NCBI RefSeq assembly: GCF_014287515.2
Contig: NZ_CP092473.1
Location: 3,127,001-3,191,000, forward strand
Direction of reading: 5' to 3'
Origin: Roseburia rectibacter
Lineage (GTDB): Bacteria; Bacillota; Clostridia; Lachnospirales; Lachnospiraceae
Length of the DNA: 64,000 nucleotides
A program made the translations under genes and the position numbers. The notes under the pieces are model-generated. The model worked only from the letters and a program-made list of their open reading frames with translations, was not told the origin of the DNA and did no database searches. Shown here piece after piece: positions 44,186 to 53,771 of this stretch. How positions within the stretch are numbered: position 1 is the stretch's first letter; each line of letters begins with the position of its first letter.

Positions 44186-45801
44186 GTTGTAATTCCCTGT
44201 TATCACTTGGTATGATATAATAAAAAGTTATTGAAAAAGGTTGTAATCTTGGTTGTAATTCCCTGTTATCACTTGGTATGATATAATACAAGACCAATAC
44301 CGGCACCAACAACGCTTGTTGTAATTCCCTGTTATCACTTGGTATGATATAATCAGAGGCGAAAAAACAGACTGATGAAAGCAGTTGTAATTCCCTGTTA
44401 TCACTTGGTATGATATAATAAAATATCTTAAGGATGATAATAATATCAAGTTGTAATTCCCTGTTATCACTTGGTATGATATAATGATATACAACATGTC
44501 AGCAGTTGAAATGCAGTTGTAATTCCCTGTTATCACTTGGTATGATATAATCGAAACCGCCCGCGCGGCGGTCTGGCGTAGGTTGTAATTCCCTGTTATC
44601 ACTTGGTATGATATAATTCAATTTCGAATGAATTGACATTTCCCTGGTTGTAATTCCCTGTTATCACTTGGTATGATATAATTAACTTCTGTCGCAGTCG
44701 CAAAATAAATATGTTGTAATTCCCTGTTATCACTTGGTATGATATAATCAGACTCACAGGCGCAAAAAAAAGTTTAAGGTTGTAATTCCCTGTTATCACT
44801 TGGTATGATATAATATACCGTTTTTAGGTATTCAGTGAATTATTGTTGTAATTCCCTGTTATCACTTGGTATGATATAATCAGCTCCTCTGTTGCTTTTC
44901 TGTATTTTTCGTTGTAATTCCCTGTTATCACTTGGTATGATATAATGGCATTGTGTAAGCAACCTAGATGCGGTTGTTGTAATTCCCTGTTATCACTTGG
45001 TATGATATAATTTCCAGGTAACTGCTTCCCCTTCACCGGCAGTTGTAATTCCCTGTTATCACTTGGTATGATATAATTACTTTAATAATACTTTCATCGC
45101 TACTGGTGTTGTAATTCCCTGTTATCACTTGGTATGATATAATTGAAAATAATGATTTCCCTGGAATGCGGCGGTTGTAATTCCCTGTTATCACTTGGTA
45201 TGATATAATCCAGTCGGATGAGTTACGAGCAAGGGTGTAGTTGTAATTCCCTGTTATCACTTGGTATGATATAATAACCAAAGGGAATCAAAACAACAGG
45301 TGTTAGTTGTAATTCCCTGTTATCACTTGGTATGATATAATAATAGTGTACATTTTAATAAAAGGAGAGTGTTGTAATTCCCTGTTATCACTTGGTATGA
45401 TATAATTCAAGAACACTCTGTATACCGGATGGTAATGTTGTAATTCCCTGTTATCACTTGGTATGATATAATCATTCGTACACAAAATAGCTTGTGGATA
45501 TGGTTGTAATTCCCTGTTATCACTTGGTATGATATAATGAGTCTTAGCAAAACACAAAAAGCTGCTGAGTTGTAATTCCCTGTTATCACTTGGTATGATA
45601 TAATGGAAAATAGTTGATAGCTAGAGGAGTAGATGTTGTAATTCCCTGTTATCACTTGGTATGATATAATAAATGATACTTACACTTTTCAGCAACCAGA
45701 GTTGTAATTCCCTGTTATCACTTGGTATGATATAATGAATATATTGCAAAAGCATTATCAATGTAGTTGTAATTCCCTGTTATCACTTGGTATGATATAA
45801 T
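44186..45801 (+). CRISPR. Type II-C CRISPR array, right segment (25 repeats, 24 spacers)
   Basis: Twenty-five copies of the same 36-bp repeat run from 44186 to 45801. The spacers are 30 bp, with four of 29 bp. The second, third and fourth spacers (44288, 44354, 44420) are identical to spacers 4, 6 and 7 of the left segment, while left spacer 5 is absent between them. The repeats are perfect up to the last one next to cas2. The whole locus thus has 33 repeats and 28 distinct intact spacers. Each repeat ends with TGATATAAT, an extended -10 promoter motif pointing into the following spacer. Confidence 0.97.
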
Positions 45802-45810
45802 AGGGAACAC

Positions 45811-45845
45811 AAATCCCCACGAAACACAGGGATTCGTGGGGATTT
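45811..45845. terminator. Hairpin between array and cas2
   Basis: AAATCCCCACGAA and TTCGTGGGGATTT form a perfect 13-bp stem with a 9-nt loop, 9 bp after the last repeat. The convergent crRNA (plus) and cas (minus) transcripts meet here. No T-run follows on the plus strand, and on the minus strand none follows directly, so its terminator role is uncertain; it may be a leader or anchoring element. Confidence 0.5.
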
Positions 45846-45900
45846 CAGTTCAAAAAAATATTTAATTTCAGAGTTGAATTCTATCAAAAATCTTCTTTTT

Positions 45901-46221
45901 TCAAAAAACATCTAATAATTCTATCGATTCCGGGGTATCATCGAATGTCTTTGTTCCCAGCATAATTTCCATAGACTCATACTGTTTTTCTGTTAAGACC
46001 AATACACGCACCGATCCTTTTATGGGTAGATTCAATTTTAAACGTTGCTTATGCATTGCGACTGCATCCATACCATTGCAAATTCTCGAATATACAGACC
46101 ACTGTACCATATGATAGCCGTCTTTCAATAAAAATTTACGAAATTTTGCGGCATCTTTTTTCTCTTTTGCAGTTACTACAGGGAGATCAAAAAAAACTAA
46201 CATTCTCATAAATTTATTCAT
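45901..46221 (-). CDS. cas2: CRISPR-associated endoribonuclease-like Cas2
   Basis: 106 residues, ferredoxin-like fold. It starts MNKFMRMLVFFDLPVVTA, the Cas2 first strand with the conserved Asp, and contains KFRKFLLKDGYHMVQWSVYSR. With Cas1 it forms the spacer integration complex. The ATG overlaps the end of cas1 by 8 nt (ATGAATAA). It is the last gene of the cas operon and faces the array. Confidence 0.95.
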   Translation of the reverse strand: MNKFMRMLVFFDLPVVTAKEKKDAAKFRKFLLKDGYHMVQWSVYSRICNGMDAVAMHKQRLKLNLPIKGSVRVLVLTEKQYESMEIMLGTKTFDDTPESIELLDVF

Positions 46222-47119
46222 AACTATGTACCTGTAATTGCATCAATTCGGGCAACTCCAAATCGGTTCTTTTTTCCTGCAAAGCACTGCTGTAACTTGC
46301 CACCAGCATATCAATACAATTACTGATAATGCGTTTTTCTCCTTTCACATTCATGTCATAATTTAAAATACCAAAAATGCCTCTCTTTCGCTCTGGTGTA
46401 AGATTACTGTCAATTTCTGCTATATCATAATTCTGGGACACATATAGGTCAACCAATGGTCTGAATGGCTCAATCATATCATCAGCTAAGTTAAAATTAT
46501 TCAATTCGCTGTGATGAAATACACCAATCGAAGGTTCTAATCCATAGCAGACAATTGAACGGGCAATGATTCCTCTTACAATCGCATAGCCATAATTCAA
46601 CGCTGAATTGATAATATGATCATTTCCTCTGGAGAACCCTAAACCATACAGACACTTAAAATAAAAAGCTGCTGCTTTCGCCTCCACATGTGTTCTGTCA
46701 CCAGACTGGACTTCTTTGCACATCTTCATCAATTCTTCTACGCCATCCAGTTTAAGATAAGAAAGGCACAATGCCTGATTTCTGATCTTCTGCACTATAA
46801 TCTGCTGCCAGAGTCTTTTCTGCAGAGGTTTCCCTGCTTCCATCTGGTATTTTAAAATTTTAAAGTGACGACTATGTTTTGCCAGTGGAAGCAGTACTGC
46901 ATTCGGTAGATGTTTTTCATCACAGACATAAACTGCTATCCCCATATCTGCCATCTTTTGAAGCAAATATGCAGATACTGCTACCGTCTGATTTTCAATA
47001 ATAATACAATTGATATCCTCTAACGGAATCTGTCTGGATACATCTGTTTCAATATTTAACTGCTGATCCTTGATAGACAGCTTTACATAGCTGTCTATCT
47101 TAATATTTCGAAATCCCAT
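46214..47119 (-). CDS. cas1: CRISPR-associated integrase Cas1
   Basis: 301 residues, type II-sized. The N-terminal beta domain (IKIDSYVKLSIKDQQLNIET, IIIENQTVAVSAYLLQKM) and the alpha domain with the catalytic residues are present. The Glu lies in HVEAKAAAFYFKCLYG, the His in GVFHHSELNNFNLADDMIEPFRP and the Asp in the same stretch. A GGGGGA ribosome site precedes the ATG. It lies 82 bp after cas9. No cas4 or csn2 is present, which places the locus in subtype II-C. Confidence 0.96.
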   Translation of the reverse strand: MGFRNIKIDSYVKLSIKDQQLNIETDVSRQIPLEDINCIIIENQTVAVSAYLLQKMADMGIAVYVCDEKHLPNAVLLPLAKHSRHFKILKYQMEAGKPLQKRLWQQIIVQKIRNQALCLSYLKLDGVEELMKMCKEVQSGDRTHVEAKAAAFYFKCLYGLGFSRGNDHIINSALNYGYAIVRGIIARSIVCYGLEPSIGVFHHSELNNFNLADDMIEPFRPLVDLYVSQNYDIAEIDSNLTPERKRGIFGILNYDMNVKGEKRIISNCIDMLVASYSSALQEKRTDLELPELMQLQVHSYE

Positions 47120-47201
47120 TTGTCCCCCATACTTAACCCCAGAAATTCCCCGTTAATTTTCTATTATTTTTGTGACAAAACATATGCAATTTCCAATTTT
47201 A

Positions 47202-50200
47202 TTAAGAAAATCCCATTCGTTTTTCACTTTTTACTATAGACACATGTCCTAATACATCAACCTGACACTTTTCCAACACTTCCAGACTTTGTATACCAAG
47301 ACTACTAAATTGAAAACGATTATCATGAGCTATTCCTTCTATACTTGCTGTTGAAATATTTGATTTGATATAATAAGCATATATTTCATGTAATTTTAAC
47401 TCATTACCGTCCACAGATTTCGTTTTAATACCTTTTTTACTCTTTATATGAATCAGATCTCGCGAATACAAGCTGAATAAAAAGTCTTTATCATCCATCA
47501 CACGCCACTCACTGTATGGCTTTTTCGCTGTCGCAGCCTTATTCGGCAGCACTTTCTTCACCACATCCGCCGTATACACTGGTACAAAGTAATACTTTCC
47601 ATTCACGCAATATACATCGATTCGGACCATACCGCCATTTTCGGCAATTCCATTTCCGGAATCCACAAACACACCCATAGTCTGTTTTTTCTGAATCTTG
47701 ACCTTCCGTACGACGGGACCTTGTGAGCCATCAGCCTTTGGCTTATGGAAATCCTGTGCAAATGCTTTTTTTGCATCATTGCCATACAGCAATAGCTGCC
47801 TTTTCAATGCTTCGTATAATAAAAGATCACTCTGTGGATTATAATAACCATCTATTTCTCCATCTTTATTCAGCTTCAGATCCGTCAAGGCTGTCTTGGT
47901 TAATACGATTCCTTCATCCTTGAAATGTCTCGGACTACGGATCGTATCTGCATGCGCAGCACCTGTCACCTTGTGATTTGGCATTCGTGAAACAAAAATC
48001 GGACGAATATTCTCATAAATTTCTTCCGGATAATCCAGTTCTAACGCAACATCAGAATGTGTATCTAAAAATCCTTTCGGATCATCTCCCATTCTGACAT
48101 CTAATTCTGTCCGGAATGTCTCCCACGGTTTTGGAATATGTACACCAAAAATCTCATCCCACTCTGCTCTGCTATAATCTTCAGGTCGAAAGATTTCTCC
48201 CGTCTCTGCATCCACAAATTCCGTGCCTTTCGAATAACATCTCTCTCTTACCTTTGTATAGCGTGATATTTTCTGGATCATACCATCTGTACAGCAGGCA
48301 ATTACAACAGCATCCATTGCATGATGCGTATCGGTCTCTCGATTTTTCTGTGGCAGCCCCCAACGTTTCCTCAAGTATGCTGTAATCGTTCCACTTACTG
48401 CCCGAACCTGCTTTTTCTTTTCCGGGCAATTTAATGGTGCTAGCTCAAGATTCTGACGGATCATGTTATAAATAACAGTCGTGATATACTTCGTATCCGT
48501 TAAGTTACGCTCTTTGAACTCACTGCGTTCTTCCTCTGAAAAATGTCTTTTCAGAAGTTTCTGCTGTTTCTTATAATCCTTAATCATCGTCTTTACACGA
48601 ATTTCAAACTCATTCCAACGCTTTTCATCCTTTCCCATATATTCATATGGTGTCCGGTTCCCTTTCTGGCGGTTCTCCTGTGAAGTAACAAGCACTTTAT
48701 TCCGGAAACTGTCATCAAAAGTAATACTATATGGTAAAATATGGTCAATATCATACCCCGGCTTAAATAATTCTTCCAAAGGAATGCTTTTTCCAGAATA
48801 CAAACATATTCCCTGCTGCTCCTGCCACAAACGATACTTTAAAATATCCTGTCCGGTCGGTGATAATTTTCCCAGTTCCTGAATCTGCTTTTTTACATCT
48901 TCATTATTTTTCTGTCGTTTTTCCATATCACCTTTTATCTTCCGGCGTTCTTCAAATGTCTTTGACATTTCTCTTGCAAGCTCGATATGAATCGCCTGCG
49001 GACTCCCATAGGTACGGATAATCGCATTAATTACTTTCACGGTCTGTGATACCGAACGTTTTACCACTGGGTTTGTGATCTCATTGATCGTCCGATTGAC
49101 ATTTTCGCCCGTTAAAAGTTTCTGCTTAACTCCCTTAGAATCTGCTTTAAAATCATATCCGGCTTCCACACATGCTTTATCATAAGTCATTCCTTTTTCT
49201 AAAAACGGAATAATATTTCGCATTGCTTTAATCGAAAGATGCTGAAATTTTGTTGGCGTATATGCTAACAATCCATCCATTTCTTCTGGCACAAGTCCTA
49301 ACTCTGCCAAACGCTTCATACGGCTGTCATCGTTCTTATAACAGGTCAAAATCGTGCCAATCTCATCAAACAGATCTCTGATTTCATTTTCCGAAAGATA
49401 TTTTATCCGATCTTCTAAACATTTCTTATACTCATGATAGTATGGCATACTGACAAACTTTACTTTTTCTGTATTCTGATTTTCCTTTGTCTGTTCTTCC
49501 TTCGTAGCAGCCTTTTTATAATTTAAATTATAGAACAGAATACTCTCCGGTAATCCTAACTTCTTACGGACTGCTGCATATTTAACTTCTTTCTGCGTAA
49601 ATAATAATGCCACCAGCGCACGGCGTTCCTCTTCTGTAAAATTTCTGATTTCTCCATCTTCATTGACCAGTCTTGTATGGTTGATTTTCTGCAGTGCTAC
49701 AAAATATTCTGCGGTATAGGTTCCCTTTGCACCTCTCAGTTCATCCTGCTCAAATGTACATTTTCCAACCCTGTCAGAAAATCCTTCCATTGCATACGGA
49801 CTTGGTGTGCCATCCGGCTGCACACCCGGTCCCATATCAAAAGATCTCTGGCTTGTCATAATCTCTAAATATTTTTCTTCTAATTCTTCTGTTGTTTTTT
49901 CATTTCCAAGACGCCTCTGACTGGCAAAAATTTCTCTGACTTCATCCACAAGCATTGCTCTTAGCATCGTATGCTGATAATTTTCCGCCTTATTACGAGC
50001 TGTAAGGATATATCCTTCTTCTGTCCATGGACAGCTTGTACGAAATGCCTCATCCAAATAGATCATCTCTCCAACGGTACGATAACCCTTCTCCTGCATC
50101 CGCTTCTGATTTTCATCAGTTGCCTTTAATACGGCACCATTTTCCTTTGCGGCCGTCTCCGCTTTTCTGGTAGAACGAAATCCACGGTGTTTTGCAATGT

Positions 50201-50582
50201 GAAGCAGTACCTGTGCCAATTCTTCATTTGTCAGTTTACGATCTAATGCCTCATAACGCAGTTTATAAACATCCGGCAGACCTGCCATACCATAACGCTT
50301 CATAAATGAATCGGTCTTTATCAGTCCCTGATCTTCAAACAGCCACTTGATCCTGTCCAAACGATGTTTTCTTCTTCTAAGACGTCTTCTTGTCGTCCTC
50401 GCTGCTCTTCTCGGTCCAGCCAAAGACTCCCCTGTCTTAGGAATCTCCGCTGTATCAAAGATCCTTACCCCAAGATCCACGATACGTATCGGCTCATCAT
50501 CACTGTTGTTCTGCAATACTGCCCAGCCTACCGATGCGATACCAATATCTAACCCAATACGGTAATCCATTTTCTCATCCAT
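47202..50582 (-). CDS. cas9: Cas9 nuclease, compact type II-C
   Basis: 1126 residues, in the short II-C range. RuvC-I is RIGLDIGIASVGWAV with the catalytic Asp12. The arginine-rich bridge helix GPRRAARTTRRRLRRRKHRL follows. The REC lobe has sequences such as QVLLHIAKHRGFRSTRKAE. RuvC-II IHIELAREMSK lies near residue 530, HNH YDIDHILPYSITFDDSFRNK near 610 and RuvC-III HHAMDAVVIACC near 755. The C-terminal third is the PAM-interacting region. All catalytic residues are present, so it should be active. The ATG follows AGGAG; the tracrRNA gene is just upstream. Confidence 0.97.
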   Translation of the reverse strand: MDEKMDYRIGLDIGIASVGWAVLQNNSDDEPIRIVDLGVRIFDTAEIPKTGESLAGPRRAARTTRRRLRRRKHRLDRIKWLFEDQGLIKTDSFMKRYGMAGLPDVYKLRYEALDRKLTNEELAQVLLHIAKHRGFRSTRKAETAAKENGAVLKATDENQKRMQEKGYRTVGEMIYLDEAFRTSCPWTEEGYILTARNKAENYQHTMLRAMLVDEVREIFASQRRLGNEKTTEELEEKYLEIMTSQRSFDMGPGVQPDGTPSPYAMEGFSDRVGKCTFEQDELRGAKGTYTAEYFVALQKINHTRLVNEDGEIRNFTEEERRALVALLFTQKEVKYAAVRKKLGLPESILFYNLNYKKAATKEEQTKENQNTEKVKFVSMPYYHEYKKCLEDRIKYLSENEIRDLFDEIGTILTCYKNDDSRMKRLAELGLVPEEMDGLLAYTPTKFQHLSIKAMRNIIPFLEKGMTYDKACVEAGYDFKADSKGVKQKLLTGENVNRTINEITNPVVKRSVSQTVKVINAIIRTYGSPQAIHIELAREMSKTFEERRKIKGDMEKRQKNNEDVKKQIQELGKLSPTGQDILKYRLWQEQQGICLYSGKSIPLEELFKPGYDIDHILPYSITFDDSFRNKVLVTSQENRQKGNRTPYEYMGKDEKRWNEFEIRVKTMIKDYKKQQKLLKRHFSEEERSEFKERNLTDTKYITTVIYNMIRQNLELAPLNCPEKKKQVRAVSGTITAYLRKRWGLPQKNRETDTHHAMDAVVIACCTDGMIQKISRYTKVRERCYSKGTEFVDAETGEIFRPEDYSRAEWDEIFGVHIPKPWETFRTELDVRMGDDPKGFLDTHSDVALELDYPEEIYENIRPIFVSRMPNHKVTGAAHADTIRSPRHFKDEGIVLTKTALTDLKLNKDGEIDGYYNPQSDLLLYEALKRQLLLYGNDAKKAFAQDFHKPKADGSQGPVVRKVKIQKKQTMGVFVDSGNGIAENGGMVRIDVYCVNGKYYFVPVYTADVVKKVLPNKAATAKKPYSEWRVMDDKDFLFSLYSRDLIHIKSKKGIKTKSVDGNELKLHEIYAYYIKSNISTASIEGIAHDNRFQFSSLGIQSLEVLEKCQVDVLGHVSIVKSEKRMGFS

Positions 50583-50689
50583 CTTTCTTCTCCTCTCATC
50601 TGAACCATTCCCTCATACCTGAGAACGGGACAACTGTTTTTATTCTTTCTGATTTCTCATACATCCTTCTCATGAATAAAAATCCTGTA

Positions 50690-50783
50690 TAAAAGATAAT
50701 CCCATTCCGAAGAATGGGATTAGAGCTTTTAGGTTTCTTACCTTATTGTAATAACCTAATTATCACTTGGTATGATATAATTC
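50690..50783 (-). ncRNA. tracrRNA
   Basis: On the minus strand, an anti-repeat (50745-50781) contains an uninterrupted stretch of over 20 bases complementary to the 3' part of the CRISPR repeat and a second paired block at its 5' part, with a bulge between. A nexus hairpin AGGT-AAGAA-ACCT (50731-50743) and a terminator hairpin TAATCCCATTC/GAATGGGATTA (50697-50722) with a TTTT tail follow. The length is about 94 nt. It pairs with the crRNA repeat for processing and Cas9 loading. It is encoded on the same strand as, and directly upstream of, cas9. Confidence 0.92.
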
Positions 50784-50789
50784 TCTTGT

Positions 50790-50818
50790 ATTATATCCCT
50801 TTTTTCGACGCTTGTAAA
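50790..50818 (-). promoter_or_regulatory. tracrRNA promoter
   Basis: TTTACA (-35, 50813-50818) and TATAAT (-10, 50790-50795) are 17 bp apart on the minus strand. The predicted start at about 50783 places the anti-repeat at the very 5' end of the transcript. This fixes the tracrRNA direction. Confidence 0.8.
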
Positions 50819-50875
50819 TACTTTTTACAATTTTTTTTAAATTATTGACTGCTGGTTCTAACATAGTTACTTCTT

Positions 50876-51388
50876 TCAGTTTTCCTGTAAACAATATCCA
50901 AATCTTTCTAAAACAGTCATCAGATTAGATGTTTTATTATCATAAAATTCACTGTCAGGTTCTGCTTTCTGGATGATCAGTCTCTCATATAATTCTTCTA
51001 CTCCACCTCTGACATAATCATGGAACATAGACTGATATGCCAAAAACTCCTCTTCCGTCTCAGCTCCCCGGAATGCCTTTTTTACCGCTTCCTCTGCAGG
51101 TATATATTCCTTCGCTTCTAACATGATCATCATCTGCATGATAAAATCCAATTCTTCTTTTGCATTGATTATCTGCTCTGCTAAGATACTCTTTGTCCCA
51201 ACCGGTGAAAAATCTTCCTTTGCCTTACGGTCTACACGAAATCCTACTACTGCAGCAACCATATATAGATCAATCAATCTACGAAAATAAGTATGTTCAC
51301 AATCCCCTTTTACCCACAATTCACCTGCCATTCTGGCATGCTTACCATGAAACTCAAACTCTTTTTTGAAAAATTCATAGTTCCCCAT
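50876..51388 (-). CDS. 170-residue helical protein of unknown function, defence-operon end gene
   Basis: 170 residues, no signal peptide or membrane helix, all-helical by composition. Notable stretches: HTYFRRLIDLYMVAAVVGFRVD, QIINAKEELDFIMQMMIMLEAKEY and HDYVRGGVEELYERLI. I do not recognise a family. The ATG has AGAGG upstream. It follows the SMC-like ATPase gene by 81 bp on the same strand and is the last gene before the CRISPR locus. A partner of the ATPase in a phosphorothioate-linked effector is the simplest reading, but this is inferred from position only. Confidence 0.7.
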   Translation of the reverse strand: MGNYEFFKKEFEFHGKHARMAGELWVKGDCEHTYFRRLIDLYMVAAVVGFRVDRKAKEDFSPVGTKSILAEQIINAKEELDFIMQMMIMLEAKEYIPAEEAVKKAFRGAETEEEFLAYQSMFHDYVRGGVEELYERLIIQKAEPDSEFYDNKTSNLMTVLERFGYCLQEN

Positions 51389-51470
51389 CTTTTTTCCTCT
51401 CTTCTGCTGCTTCTGTTTCCCAACAAGACATAAAATGATTCTTTTTTATCATGTTCTTTTTCTCTCACTG

Positions 51471-53489
51471 CTACTGCTGATCTAGTTCCACTCTACGAAT
51501 GGATGCATAGGCTTCGTCTGCCGCTTTTTCAATATGATAGGACGCACCGACATATTCATCAAGTCCTGTATATTTCCAATCTTTATCCAACATAAAAATA
51601 ATTACCTGTTCTGATACCTCCGGCAAAACTTTCGCGATCAGACTGATATTTTTATCTCCCAGTTTAGAAAACGGTCCATCTAAAACAATCGGCAATGTAT
51701 CTGCTCCCTCTACTCCAAGCTGCTCTGCCTTTTTATTTCTGCTGTATTCCATGATCGTAACAATAAATGCAAAATTACGTGCTATCTTTTCTCCCTCTGA
51801 CAGATTCTTTTCTTCACGAAAGCCTACATTCGTCTGATATAACATCTGGATTTCATAGTTTTCCGTCAGCTGTATTCTTTTATCTTTCGCATTAAACATA
51901 CGCTCAAAATTTTTCTGTATCTGTCCATTTAATTCCATAAATGTCTTATTCTTTTTTATTTCAAAATCATTTTTCAATCTTGTATACAACGCTTCTGCCA
52001 ATTCCATACGTTCACGCCATTTTTTATTTTCTTCAGTCCTTGCTTCCTGACTCTTCATTTCTGCTTCTATGTTTCCAATCTGACGTTCATAATTTTCTAT
52101 CTGTCCTTGCAGGGTTCCTTTTTCCACTCCTAATTTATTGCTTTCACTCTGATAATACCGGAGCATCTTTCTCTTTTCCGAAAAATCCGTCCGCTTTTCC
52201 ATCTGCTGTTCCATCGCGGCAATCTGATTGCAGGTTTCTTCATATGCCCGCACACTCTGATCCACAATTTGTGCACTTTCTCTTATATCATCATATACAG
52301 AACTACTCTGCCTTTTCCAACGCTGTCCTGTACGTTCAAATTCTCCTAATAAAGACCCGATATCTGCCGGTGGAAGATAATTTCGCTGTTCCATTAAACA
52401 TTCCAATTCTTTTGATTCCGGTAAAATAGGTGTCCCACAGATGCATCTCCCGGTTTTGATAATATAATCGATACTTGCCTGTCTCATATGTGGAATATCC
52501 CGCCTTACTCCAGCCACTGATTTTACCATTTTTATGGACGACTCGATCATCGGCTGTGCAAACAGCATAAATGCCTTATCGCTGAATAAATTGACCATAT
52601 TTTTATATGCATCTTTGATTCGATCTGACTGCGATCTTTTTACTACGAGTAATTGATTGTATTTCGCCTGAAGCACCTCTGTATTTTTATTTTCAAGCAG
52701 ATATCTTTCTATTTCCTCAATTTTCTGTTCATAATTTTCTATATTGATCTCAATGTTTTTTATCTTCTCCTTGCACTGTTCAATCCCATGTTCCATACGA
52801 TTTCTGTCTCTTTCCAGATTGTCATACATGTTTCCGGAACCTGATATTTTACCTTTAAACTTTTTAATAACTGAATGACTGCCCATGTCTTTTAAATGCC
52901 AGATAGCTGCCTGATATGCAGATAATCCAGTCAGTGTATGTACAGACTCTCTGATATTTTCACGCACTCCGTTGACTGTTACATCATTCCATCGCTCTCC
53001 ATCAAACAAAAAATAATGTGACAGATTTTTAGGGAATAATTCGCGGATCACTTCTTCTATTTTTTCCTGCTCTACCGAAATGACTGCATCCGGATTATCT
53101 TTCTCTGAAATTTGCAGCGATACCTTCTTATAAAATTCTTTTGCGATCAGTTGTGGATATGCACGTGTATAAATGATCTCACGTTTGATCTGATATCTTT
53201 TTTCATCATCAACTGCGATCAATTCCACAGTAACATCCGCCTTGCTGTTTGCATCCATCATTGCTAGAATATCATTATTTAACAGTTGATAATCCTCCTG
53301 CTGCTTTCCCCTTTCTGCCAGAACAGCTCCATAAAGTCCCCATCGGAATGCCTGTGCAATGGTTGTTTTTCCAACCGTATTATCCCCCAATACGACCGTC
53401 ACATTCTTTTTTTCATCACAGCTGAACTCAATTACATTTCTGCCTTTATACCTCATAAAATTATTCATTGTAATACTTTGGAATTTCAT
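51471..53489 (-). CDS. SMC/RecF-like ATPase (DndD-like)
   Basis: The start at 53487-53489 (MKFQSITMNNFMRYKG) follows AATGGAG; the frame opens at 53546. About 672 residues. Walker A is LGDNTVGKTT (residues 35-43). Long coiled coils flank a zinc-hook-like CICGTPI near residue 346, with only two Cys seen. The ABC signature NLSEGEK lies near 561 and Walker B TLPIVLDGPFSKLG near 600. This layout is shared by DndD, RecF and SbcC-type ATPases. DndD belongs to double-strand phosphorothioation systems; here it is beside single-strand ssp genes, so it is an added module. A DNA-end or damage-sensing role is likely. Confidence 0.85.
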   Translation of the reverse strand: MKFQSITMNNFMRYKGRNVIEFSCDEKKNVTVVLGDNTVGKTTIAQAFRWGLYGAVLAERGKQQEDYQLLNNDILAMMDANSKADVTVELIAVDDEKRYQIKREIIYTRAYPQLIAKEFYKKVSLQISEKDNPDAVISVEQEKIEEVIRELFPKNLSHYFLFDGERWNDVTVNGVRENIRESVHTLTGLSAYQAAIWHLKDMGSHSVIKKFKGKISGSGNMYDNLERDRNRMEHGIEQCKEKIKNIEINIENYEQKIEEIERYLLENKNTEVLQAKYNQLLVVKRSQSDRIKDAYKNMVNLFSDKAFMLFAQPMIESSIKMVKSVAGVRRDIPHMRQASIDYIIKTGRCICGTPILPESKELECLMEQRNYLPPADIGSLLGEFERTGQRWKRQSSSVYDDIRESAQIVDQSVRAYEETCNQIAAMEQQMEKRTDFSEKRKMLRYYQSESNKLGVEKGTLQGQIENYERQIGNIEAEMKSQEARTEENKKWRERMELAEALYTRLKNDFEIKKNKTFMELNGQIQKNFERMFNAKDKRIQLTENYEIQMLYQTNVGFREEKNLSEGEKIARNFAFIVTIMEYSRNKKAEQLGVEGADTLPIVLDGPFSKLGDKNISLIAKVLPEVSEQVIIFMLDKDWKYTGLDEYVGASYHIEKAADEAYASIRRVELDQQ

Positions 53490-53553
53490 ACTATTCTCCA
53501 TTCTTGCGCTGTTTTTAAGCGCATCACAAGTTTGTGCGAAACACAAATCTTGC

Positions 53554-53577
53554 GTGTGAAAAATGTATTTTTCACAC
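53554..53577. repeat. Perfect palindrome, copy 1
   Basis: GTGTGAAAAAT and ATTTTTCACAC flank a GT centre: an 11-bp-arm perfect palindrome upstream of the SMC-like gene. A near-identical copy (one deletion, one substitution) lies upstream of the 50-residue gene. The paired placement suggests an operator or RNA hairpin controlling each gene. Confidence 0.6.
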
Positions 53578-53602
53578 TATTCTCCACCTGATACACACTT
53601 AC

Positions 53603-53755
53603 TTACATGGACATTCTGGCATAATCAACTATGATCTTTGCAAGTTCCTCCGCCATCCGCTGATCTGTTTTTGCTTTGCTGCGCAGATTTTTCCGTTCTA
53701 CATGAAGAACCTCTAAAATCATATTCCGCATTACCTTTTCACTGATCTCTTTCAT
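53603..53755 (-). CDS. 50-residue protein in the defence operon
   Basis: A short gene below common length cut-offs. The ATG at 53753-53755 is preceded by GGAATGGAGG at a good distance and the TAA is at 53603-53605. The product is basic and helical (KVMRNMILEVLHVERKNLRS, then DQRMAEELAKIIVDYARMSM). No family is recognised. It is flanked on both sides by near-identical palindromes. It lies between sspE and the SMC-like ATPase, all on one strand. Given its size, a DNA-binding accessory comparable to DndE is possible but unsupported by motif. Confidence 0.65.
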   Translation of the reverse strand: MKEISEKVMRNMILEVLHVERKNLRSKAKTDQRMAEELAKIIVDYARMSM

Positions 53756-53771
53756 AAATACCTCCATTCCC

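Noticed and set aside
44222..44251. Spacer containing GGTTGTAATCTT, resembling the start of a repeat
   Set aside because: Only about eight bases match and it lies at normal spacer spacing; a chance similarity.
41678..45655. Open frames on the minus strand encoding repeated IISYQVITGNYN blocks
   Set aside because: They are translations of the CRISPR repeats read antisense and have no start or ribosome signal; not genes.
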